A stretch of DNA of 5,797 nt from JBDSGC01 sp046594105 (GTDB taxonomy: Bacteria > Acidobacteriota > Thermoanaerobaculia > Gp7-AA8), in contig JBKJQB010000015.1 in the NCBI GenBank assembly GCA_046594105.1, positions 1 to 5,797 on the forward strand, given 5' to 3'. The notes under the pieces are model-generated. The model did no database searches. It saw nothing but the letters and a program-made list of their open reading frames with translations, and was not told the DNA's origin. How positions within the stretch are numbered: the stretch's first letter is position 1; each line of letters opens with the position of its first letter. Shown one piece after another: positions 1 to 4,599 of the stretch. Made by a program: the position numbers and the translations under genes.

Positions 1-314
1 GTGATCTTCTGTTCCACAGGCCGTGCGTCGTTCGGAAGGGGGAGGATGGATCCGAGGAGAGTCTGCTTCGTCGTCGGTGAATAGAAGAAGAACTGCTTCT
101 TGCCGCAGGTGGGATCGGTGGAGGTCTGCGTGACGCCGTAGCTGACGAAGTTCGCCGGGCCGACGCGGTTGAGTTGCTCGACGGTGATCACCGAGCCGGC
201 GCAACGCGGGAGAGCACGGGCCGCGTAGGCCTTGAGAGTAGCGATCTCCGGATACTGGGCCGAAGCAGAAAGGGAAACACAGGTTGCCGCGGTGGCCAGA
301 AGCAATCGTTTCAT
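1..314 (-). CDS. Secreted protein of unknown family, N-terminal part only (possibly DsbA/thioredoxin-fold)
   Basis: An open frame of 104 codons starts at ATG 314-312 and runs off the left edge without a stop. The start is preceded by AGGAA (324-320) with a 5-base gap, a good Shine-Dalgarno. Residues 1-19 are a typical Sec signal peptide: Lys2-Arg3, a Leu/Ala-rich core, and an Ala17-Ser18-Ala19 cleavage site before Gln20. The mature part holds two cysteines, Cys38 and Cys70, an aromatic strand (FFFY, 75-78) and a proline-rich segment ending near residue 104. I do not recognise the visible part as a named domain. It faintly recalls N-terminal extensions of some acidobacterial DsbA-like thiol oxidoreductases, in which the thioredoxin domain would follow beyond the edge. 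That is recollection and cannot be tested here. It is the last visible gene of the leftward series, 65 bases behind the rhodanese-fold gene and beyond a terminator-like hairpin. Confidence 0.8.
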   Translation of the reverse strand, partial: MKRLLLATAATCVSLSASAQYPEIATLKAYAARALPRCAGSVITVEQLNRVGPANFVSYGVTQTSTDPTCGKKQFFFYSPTTKQTLLGSILPLPNDARPVEQKI

Positions 315-350
315 GAGCGTTCCTGAACTGGTGATGGAGCGGCGTGAAAC

Positions 351-380
351 AGGGCCGGCAAGTCGGCGACGCCGGACCCT
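351..380 (-). terminator. Terminator-like hairpin after the rhodanese-fold gene
   Basis: On the minus strand AGGGTCCGGC (380-371) pairs with GCCGGCCCT (359-351). This gives nine base pairs with one bulged T at 376 and an 11-base loop. The first base is the last base of the TGA stop of the upstream gene. The stem is followed by GTTTC, only a weak T-run, so termination may be partial or the hairpin may be an attenuator before the secreted-protein gene. Confidence 0.4.
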
Positions 381-844
381 CACTGCGCGTTCACCGTCCG
401 GTAGCCTTTGGCAATCCAATCGTGAATTCCGCCGGCCACGTGAACGATGTTGCGGAAGCCTGCCACGGTCAGCAACTTCGCCGCGACCGCGCCGTCCGTG
501 GAGGTTTCTCCATACACGAGAATGGTCTGGTTCTGATAGGGCAGCAGCTCCGGCATCTGCCGTTCGATGGCGTCGAACGGAGTGTTGAGCGATCCGGCGA
601 TGTGTCCCTGCGGACCGCGATAGTCCGCAATGGGACGAACATCCAGCACCACCACCTGCTGGCTGTCCCGCATCATTTCCGATGCCACCGCCGCCGATAC
701 CTCAGCGAATCCACCCTCGGTCCGCGACACGCCGACCGTGCTCCGGCATGCGACCAGGAGCGCTCCGGTCAGCAGAACCGCCGCGACGAAACCCCTGCGC
801 GCGCGAACAGCAGAAAAGGATGAGTCCATGTGATTCATTCTCAT
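380..844 (-). CDS. Rhodanese-fold lipoprotein lacking the catalytic cysteine
   Basis: This is a 154-residue protein. Residues 14-33 form a lipoprotein signal: basic Arg14-Arg16-Arg17, a hydrophobic core, and the lipobox Leu30-Val31-Ala32-Cys33. It should be a membrane-anchored periplasmic lipoprotein. Residues about 45-150 are a single rhodanese domain. Visible marks are the VVVLDVRP strand (64-71), the DYRGPQGHIAGSLN stretch (74-87) and the C-terminal VAGGIHDW (136-143). The active loop, normally Cys-x-x-Gly-x-Arg after a VVY strand, reads Gly112-Glu-Thr-Ser-Thr-Asp117 after ILVY. The sulfur-carrying Cys is Gly, so sulfurtransferase activity is not expected; a binding or phosphatase-like role is open. 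Its ATG overlaps the stop of the asparaginase gene (ATGA), which implies translational coupling. GGAGG (853-849) lies 4 bases upstream. An ATG at 838 is an alternative start with 10-base spacing. Confidence 0.9.
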   Translation of the reverse strand: MRMNHMDSSFSAVRARRGFVAAVLLTGALLVACRSTVGVSRTEGGFAEVSAAVASEMMRDSQQVVVLDVRPIADYRGPQGHIAGSLNTPFDAIERQMPELLPYQNQTILVYGETSTDGAVAAKLLTVAGFRNIVHVAGGIHDWIAKGYRTVNAQ

Positions 845-1908
845 ACAACCTCCAGGTCGAACTCTGCGCGGACGTCACCCACCCGGGTGCCCACGACGTT
901 TTGGATCGATGAATCGAGATACGGCTGCAGTTCCGGGAGCGAGGACACATCGATGCCCAGGCCTTCGAGAGTTCTCAGGATGACAGGGTTGCGTGCCCGG
1001 GCGATCGAACCGTCGTGAATCTTCAGAGCGATTCCGATGGCGCCATCATCAGACAGGCGCAAGCGATCGGTCAACGTGGCCACCAGCTCCGGTGACAAGG
1101 CCATGGCGTAGAGCCCTTCCGCCCCTTCCTTGGCCAACAGCCTTCCGTCAAAGGACTGCATCAGCGCCGTGGTCATGCTCCAGGAGCCGGCGACATACTC
1201 CGGGTGGGTGGTCATGGATTCGACGATGGCGCTGGCGCTGTTCGCATAACGCTCCAGCGCGCCGGGTGAGCCCGGGCCGTGGCTGCTGGCCATCAGACGG
1301 GCGTAGGCCAGCGCGGTCCGGAACACGCTCAGGTGCAACGCAGGGATGCTGCAGCCGTCGATCGATGTGGGGATGCCGGCCGCCGGTACGTCCGCAAAGT
1401 CCGCCAGTGTGCTGCGGGAGAGAATCTGAATGGGATGTTCGGCTTCGATGTAATTCGAGGTCGGAGCGTCCATGGCCTGGCAGGCCAGGAGCATGCCGGC
1501 ATGCTTCCCCGAGCAGTTGTTGTGAAGGGCCGACGGCTCTTCGCCTGCCGCGCGGAGATCGGCCGCAGCCTTCTCGTCATAGGGAACGTGGGCGCCGCAG
1601 AGAAGGTCGCTCTCGTCGAACTCACCTTTGCGCAGCAGTGCCGCCGCGGTCGAGACATGGATGGTTTCACCGCCGTGTGAGCCACAGGTAAGGGCGATCT
1701 CTTCGCCCGTCAACTCGTACTCATCCACACCCCCGTACTCCAGGAGCGGAAAGGCCTGGAAGGGTTTGGCAGCGGATCGGAGGCAGGTGACGAACGACGG
1801 ATCGCCGGCGTAGGCAAGGAGGCGGCCGGTGGAGTGGACCACGGCAATGGAGCCAGTATGAAACGACTCGAGGTGCGCGCCGCGGTAGACGCGCGTCAGG
1901 ATCTGCAC
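841..1908 (-). CDS. L-asparaginase, class 3 (Rhizobium etli / Asparaginase_II family)
   Basis: A 355-residue protein expected to hydrolyse L-asparagine to aspartate and ammonia in the cytoplasm (no signal peptide). It matches the Asparaginase_II family, unrelated to the E. coli AnsA/AnsB enzymes. Landmarks in order are RSAAKPFQ (44-51), CGSHGGE (75-81), NNCSGKHAG (130-138), DGCSIPALHL (184-193), AKEGAEGLYAMAL (from 259) and ALKIHDG near the C-terminus. As I recall the ReAV structure, its two Ser-Lys dyads and metal site use Ser48, Lys51, Ser80, Lys263, Cys135, Lys138 and Cys189. Here Ser45, Lys48, Ser77, Lys260, Cys132, Lys135 and Cys186 sit at a constant offset of three, so the active site appears intact. 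The start is GTG (1908-1906). An in-frame TAG twelve bases upstream rules out an earlier start, and no Shine-Dalgarno is visible. It is coupled to the rhodanese-fold gene by an ATGA overlap. Confidence 0.95.
   Translation of the reverse strand: MQILTRVYRGAHLESFHTGSIAVVHSTGRLLAYAGDPSFVTCLRSAAKPFQAFPLLEYGGVDEYELTGEEIALTCGSHGGETIHVSTAAALLRKGEFDESDLLCGAHVPYDEKAAADLRAAGEEPSALHNNCSGKHAGMLLACQAMDAPTSNYIEAEHPIQILSRSTLADFADVPAAGIPTSIDGCSIPALHLSVFRTALAYARLMASSHGPGSPGALERYANSASAIVESMTTHPEYVAGSWSMTTALMQSFDGRLLAKEGAEGLYAMALSPELVATLTDRLRLSDDGAIGIALKIHDGSIARARNPVILRTLEGLGIDVSSLPELQPYLDSSIQNVVGTRVGDVRAEFDLEVV
849..853 (-). promoter_or_regulatory. Shine-Dalgarno of the rhodanese-fold gene, inside the asparaginase gene
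   Basis: GGAGG on the minus strand lies within the last codons of the asparaginase gene, 4 bases before ATG 844 and 10 before ATG 838. It shows that the downstream gene has its own strong ribosome site despite the stop-start overlap. It favours one of these two starts over the third Met codon at 829. Confidence 0.6.
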
Positions 1909-1914
1909 GGTGAG

Positions 1915-1920
1915 AGTCTA
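1915..1920 (-). promoter_or_regulatory. Possible -10 hexamer for the asparaginase gene (TAGACT)
   Basis: TAGACT on the minus strand ends 6 bases before the GTG start and matches TATAAT at four of six positions. No convincing -35 is present; TGGCCC with an 18-base spacing is the closest. If used, transcription would begin at or next to the start codon, which would fit the absence of a Shine-Dalgarno. The same hexamer precedes mutS. Confidence 0.3.
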
Positions 1921-1953
1921 CGATGCCGGATCGGCGCCGGGCCACCCTTGTCT

Positions 1954-2029
1954 GGCCGGCACGGCCGGCGGCGCTGGTTGCCCAAGGCTCCGCTATGATC
2001 CCGCTCCAAGACGATCTGCCGTGCCGGCC
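1954..2029. repeat. 12-bp inverted repeat with nested GC hairpin between the STAS and asparaginase genes
   Basis: GGCCGGCACGGC (1954-1965) is the exact reverse complement of GCCGTGCCGGCC (2018-2029), with 52 bases between the arms. The right arm directly abuts the TAG stop of the STAS gene. The left arm also forms a compact hairpin of its own, GCCGGC-ACG-GCCGGC (1955-1969), six G-C pairs with a 3-base loop. There is no T-run on either side, so it is not a classic intrinsic terminator. It could end or attenuate the ACP-KAS-STAS transcript, stabilise its 3' end, or act as an operator. The 121-base gap holding it suggests the asparaginase gene starts a separate unit. Confidence 0.6.
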
Positions 2030-2392
2030 CTAAGCGGTCTTCGCTGCGCCGCTTCCGCTTTCCGCGGCGAGCGCTTCTTCCTCAGTCGTGTAGATCTTGA
2101 AGACGGAGTCGAGCTTGGCCAGCTTCAGCAGCTTCATGATCCGTTCGGAGGGATTGACCAGCACGAGTTTGCGATTCTGCGTGGTGAATTTTCCGAGGTA
2201 GCCGACCAACTCGCCGATGCCCGTGGAGTCGATGTAGTCGATTTTGGTGAAATCGATGATGACGTTGGTGCTCTCGTTCTTCAGCACGTTCTCCAGAGCG
2301 GCAGAAAAGAACTCCGCGCTCTCGCCGAGCTTGATGAGACCTTCGACGTACAGGATCGTGAAGCTCTCGGTGTGCTTCTTTTCTACGATCAA
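2030..2392 (-). CDS. STAS-domain protein, SpoIIAA-type anti-sigma-factor antagonist
   Basis: A 120-residue single-domain STAS protein of normal family length. The strand-helix pattern is clear: a beta hairpin over residues 3-20, helix EFFSAALENVL (27-37), strand NVIIDFTKIDYID (43-55), then Asp55-Ser56-Thr57-Gly58-Ile59-Gly60. Ser56 stands where SpoIIAA/RsbV proteins are phosphorylated by their anti-sigma kinase. The C-terminal strand and helix follow (KLVLVN 74-79; VFKIYTTEEEALAA), then a short Ala/Ser/Gly tail. Such proteins free a sigma factor or other partner by binding a HATPase kinase. No kinase or PP2C phosphatase gene is visible here. The start is TTG (2392-2390), fixed by GGGAGG at 2403-2398 with a 5-base gap. 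It lies 35 bases behind the KAS gene and probably shares its transcript. Confidence 0.93.
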   Translation of the reverse strand: MIVEKKHTESFTILYVEGLIKLGESAEFFSAALENVLKNESTNVIIDFTKIDYIDSTGIGELVGYLGKFTTQNRKLVLVNPSERIMKLLKLAKLDSVFKIYTTEEEALAAESGSGAAKTA

Positions 2393-2397
2393 AACAG

Positions 2398-2403
2398 CCT
2401 CCC
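2398..2403 (-). promoter_or_regulatory. Strong Shine-Dalgarno that fixes the TTG start of the STAS gene
   Basis: GGGAGG on the minus strand lies 5 bases before TTG 2392. No ATG or GTG lies at a better distance, and the STAS fold needs these first residues as its first strand. This is the strongest ribosome site in the leftward gene series. Confidence 0.7.
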
Positions 2404-2427
2404 GTGCAACACGCCGATACTAGCAAA

Positions 2428-3651
2428 TCAGAGGCCATGAACGGTTCGGACCGCTACCACGCCGTTCATCCCGCCGAAGCCGAAGGAATTGGAGAGCAGC
2501 CGAGCCACCGTCGCCTGCCTGGCCACGTTCGGAACGTAATCCAGATCGCACTCCGGATCGGGCTGGTCGAGATTGATGGTGGGAGGGAGAAATCCATCGT
2601 TGAGCGCCAGCAGCGAGCAGACGATCTCCATCGCACCGCTCGCTCCCATGGCATGCCCGTGCATCGACTTGGTCGAGCTCACCGCGACCGAGCGAGCGCT
2701 CGATCCGAAGACGTTGTGGATGGCCGCGGTCTCCGCGACGTCATTCGCGCGCGTGGCCGTGCCGTGCGCATTGATGTAGCCCACCTCGGAGGGCTGCCAT
2801 CCGGCGGACCTCAACGCCACGCTCATGGCTCGCGCCGCACCGTCCGAGGAAGGGTCGGTGACGTGCCCAGCATCGCTGGTGATGCCGAATCCGCAGATCT
2901 CGCCGAGGATCTGCGCGCCCCTGGAAATGGCGTGACTCCACGACTCCAGCACGAGGACCGCTGCCCCTTCGGCCAGCACCAGGCCTTTGCGATCGGCGCT
3001 GAACGGCCGGCAGGCCTTCTCCGGGTGTTCGTTGTCCACCGCCAGCACGCGCATGGACTCCCAGGCGCGCAGGATTCCGTAGGTGAGCGGGGCATCAGCG
3101 CCTCCGGCCAGAATCATGTCGGCCTCGCCGGAGCGGATGGTCTGCCAGGCCTGGCCGATGGCGTGCGCGCTGGAGGCGCAGGCAGAGACCGGTGCGTACG
3201 CCGGACCCTTGGCTCCGAACCTGGTGGCCACCGCGCTGGCCGCGGCGTTGTACATCGACCAGGCGATGACCGTTGGCGGAAGGCGGGTCTGGCCCTCCTG
3301 GTACACACGCTTGTATCCCGCATCGAGAGTCTCGCATCCGCCGAGGCCGGTTCCGATGATCGATCCCAGCCGGGTGCCCTCGACGACGCCGGGAGTGAGG
3401 CCTGCCTGCTCCGCCGCCTCTTCGGCGGCAATCAGGGCGAAGCGGCTGAAGCGGTCGAGCTTGCGCGGATCCGTCGAGGGGAGCGATGCCGCCGGGACCT
3501 GTCCGGCGATGCGGCAGTTGAGCGTCGACGGATCGATGCTCTCGAGGGTTCGGATGCCGCTCCGTCCCGCGCGAACCGATTCCAGCGCAACGCTGCGACC
3601 CACGCCGAACGGGGAGACCAGGCCCATGCCGGTGATGCCCACGTGGATCAT
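2428..3651 (-). CDS. FabF-type beta-ketoacyl-ACP synthase (KAS II family)
   Basis: A 407-residue thiolase-fold condensing enzyme, close to the length of E. coli FabF. It would join malonyl-ACP to an acyl chain with loss of CO2. The Cys-His-His triad is present: Cys158 in VSACASS (155-161), His296 in NAHGTAT (294-300) and His333 in KSMHGHAMGASG (328-339), with Lys328. ITGMGLVSP (6-14) and the C-terminal NSFGFGGMN are also typical. The segment after the first His reads TATRANDVAE (298-307), where housekeeping FabF usually has TSTPxGDxxE. The Asn-Asp form recalls NodE and specialised-pathway KAS enzymes. An in-frame TAG immediately precedes ATG 3651, so the start is fixed, yet no Shine-Dalgarno is visible. 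The gene follows the ACP gene by 54 bases. FabF in primary lipid synthesis remains possible, so I give no symbol. Confidence 0.95.
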   Translation of the reverse strand: MIHVGITGMGLVSPFGVGRSVALESVRAGRSGIRTLESIDPSTLNCRIAGQVPAASLPSTDPRKLDRFSRFALIAAEEAAEQAGLTPGVVEGTRLGSIIGTGLGGCETLDAGYKRVYQEGQTRLPPTVIAWSMYNAAASAVATRFGAKGPAYAPVSACASSAHAIGQAWQTIRSGEADMILAGGADAPLTYGILRAWESMRVLAVDNEHPEKACRPFSADRKGLVLAEGAAVLVLESWSHAISRGAQILGEICGFGITSDAGHVTDPSSDGAARAMSVALRSAGWQPSEVGYINAHGTATRANDVAETAAIHNVFGSSARSVAVSSTKSMHGHAMGASGAMEIVCSLLALNDGFLPPTINLDQPDPECDLDYVPNVARQATVARLLSNSFGFGGMNGVVAVRTVHGL

Positions 3652-3705
3652 CTAAGTGGGGGCGCTGGGACCGGAGCCGGGATCCGGCGCGGGACGTTCA
3701 TGCGC

Positions 3706-3948
3706 TTACGTTCCCTGCAAGGATTCCACCGCCCGGACCATGTCGCCGAATGTGCGCATCGATCGCGCCAGGTCGTCAGGGATCGAGAGGTGGAAATGCT
3801 CCTCGATGGCGAAAAGGATCGTCAACGAGTCGAGCGAGTCGATCCCCGCCTCGGAGAGTGCGGTGTCACCGCGGAGCAACTCCTCAGGCAGAGCTTTTTC
3901 CTTGCGGATGATCTCGATGAGCGTGCGCTCGATCTCCTCTCGGGTCAT
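3706..3948 (-). CDS. Acyl carrier protein
   Basis: An 80-residue acidic protein with the four-helix acyl carrier layout. Helix I is near residues 3-18 (EEIERTLIEIIRKEK). A loop leads to the phosphopantetheine site Gly35-Ile36-Asp37-Ser38-Leu39-Asp40-Ser41-Leu42. Helix II is TILFAIEEHFHL (43-54), followed by IPDDLARSMRTFGDMVRAVESL. Ser38 is the expected 4'-phosphopantetheine attachment residue. It would carry acyl or beta-ketoacyl chains for the KAS encoded next. It is one or two residues longer than typical AcpP, and its DSL site is not in the usual AcpP context (GADSLDTVEL). A pathway-specific carrier, as NodF is to NodE, is therefore plausible. Start ATG 3948-3946; the nearest purine run, GGAAAG, is about 13 bases away, so its ribosome site is weak. 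It is the first gene of the leftward operon. Confidence 0.93.
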   Translation of the reverse strand: MTREEIERTLIEIIRKEKALPEELLRGDTALSEAGIDSLDSLTILFAIEEHFHLSIPDDLARSMRTFGDMVRAVESLQGT

Positions 3949-3991
3949 GACGGTGTTCGCTTTCCGCGAGGTTCCAGGGGCATGGGGCGGC

Positions 3992-3998
3992 TATGATA
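3992..3998. promoter_or_regulatory. Possible bidirectional -10 element between the ACP and membrane-protein genes
   Basis: The heptamer TATGATA reads TATGAT on the plus strand and TATCATA on the minus strand, each one mismatch from TATAAT. Rightward transcription would start near 4004, at the TTG proposed as start of the membrane-protein gene. Leftward transcription would start near 3986, giving the ACP gene a leader of about 38 bases. I find no good -35 on either side, so this is a candidate only. Confidence 0.35.
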
Positions 3999-4003
3999 AA
4001 CGC

Positions 4004-4345
4004 TTGCGGCGGCATCACCGGCTTCTCTACCCGTTGTGGATTGCGATCTGCGCCGTGCTGTTCGTGGCGCTGCGCGGCGCAGAGGATCCCTCGCGTCGGC
4101 GCGGCCGCATGCTGAGCGAGGACGCCTCGGCGAGGGTGATGCAGATTCTCCGCGCCAGCGATCCAGTCCGCTTCGCCGCCTATGAGCCTGTGCACACCGC
4201 CTGGGCCTCAGGCGGTGAAGGGGGCACCGCGAATCGCTGGGTGGTCCTGTGCGACCGCGTCCCCCACACCGCGCTGCGGGAAGCGGTGGTGGTGGAACTC
4301 GACGGTGGCGACGCGCATCTGCTCACCATCCGGCCGCCGGGTTAG
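4004..4345 (+). CDS. Small single-pass membrane protein of unknown function
   Basis: I do not recognise a family. From TTG 4004 the protein has 113 residues. A basic N-terminus (MRRHHR) is followed by a hydrophobic segment at residues 7-23 (LLYPLWIAICAVLFVAL), which should be one transmembrane anchor or uncleaved signal. A charged stretch follows, then a globular-looking tail with two hydrophobic strands (RWVVLCDRV and REAVVVELDGG) ending in HLLTIRPPG. Third codon positions are strongly G/C from 4004 to the TAG at 4343, which supports real coding and the rightward strand. The start is uncertain. TTG 4004 fits the basic N-terminus and lies 6 bases after TATGAT. ATG 3947 or GTG 3953 would add about 17-19 residues, but codon use there is less biased and ATG 3947 overlaps the ACP start codon. 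It diverges from the ACP operon. Confidence 0.6.
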   Translation: MRRHHRLLYPLWIAICAVLFVALRGAEDPSRRRGRMLSEDASARVMQILRASDPVRFAAYEPVHTAWASGGEGGTANRWVVLCDRVPHTALREAVVVELDGGDAHLLTIRPPG

Positions 4346-4411
4346 GTTTCGCCACCGACGCGCGGAAGGAACTTCAATGCTGTCGGTGATCAGCCCGCGT
4401 CAGCGGGCGCA

Positions 4412-4599
4412 AGAATGTAGCCCCCGGCGCCAGCCGGGGGATTGCGGAACCCAGTCAGAAGTGAGCCCGAGTAGCGGGCGACAGAAAAGCAACAAATCGG
4501 GTCCGCGATCCAACTCCAATTCTATTCTGTCGCCCGCTCCGCGGGCTCGCGCGCGAGGGTCCTCGTTGTTCCCCCGGCTGGCGCCGGGGGCTACATTCT
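4412..4599. repeat. Perfect 30-bp inverted repeat pair, GTAG-headed hairpins
   Basis: Positions 4412-4441 are the exact reverse complement of 4570-4599. Each arm folds on itself. On the left, CCCCCGGC (4421-4428) pairs with GCCGGGGG (4433-4440) across a GCCA loop, preceded by GTAG (4417-4420). On the right, the same stem (4571-4578 with 4583-4590) has loop TGGC and is followed by CTAC (4591-4594). The GTAG head beside a G/C palindrome is the classic REP layout. The heads face outward. Confidence 0.9.
4463..4548. repeat. Inner 24-bp imperfect inverted repeat pair
   Basis: Positions 4463-4486 and the reverse complement of 4525-4548 agree at 22 of 24 bases. Both mismatches fall in or beside the hairpin loop. 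The left copy folds as GCCCG (4465-4469) with CGGGC (4475-4479) around AGTAG. The right copy folds as GCCCGC (4532-4537) with GCGGGC (4541-4546) around TCC. The tail GCGACAGAA/TTCTGTCGC is identical in both. The outer left module at 4392-4415 is a third, more diverged copy of the same sequence. Confidence 0.85.

Noticed and set aside
993..1691. A 232-codon open frame on the plus strand
   Set aside because: It is antisense to the asparaginase gene and is Arg/Pro/Ser-rich with no recognisable domain.
1994..1999. TATGAT on the plus strand as a promoter
   Set aside because: No -35 lies at a sensible distance, and the nearest downstream plus-strand DNA is the antisense of the STAS gene.
3671..3687. 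Hairpin CCGGA/TCCGG in the ACP-KAS gap
   Set aside because: It has only five pairs, a 7-base loop and no T-run. It is easily produced by chance in G/C-rich DNA.
2404..3996. A 530-codon open frame on the plus strand
   Set aside because: It lies antisense to the KAS and ACP genes. The translation is Arg/Gly/His-rich without domains, while the minus strand gives complete KAS and ACP motifs.
3884..4195. A 103-codon minus-strand frame overlapping the ACP start and the membrane-protein gene
   Set aside because: It has no domain and overlaps the well-supported ACP in another frame. Codon bias in 4004-4345 favours the plus strand.
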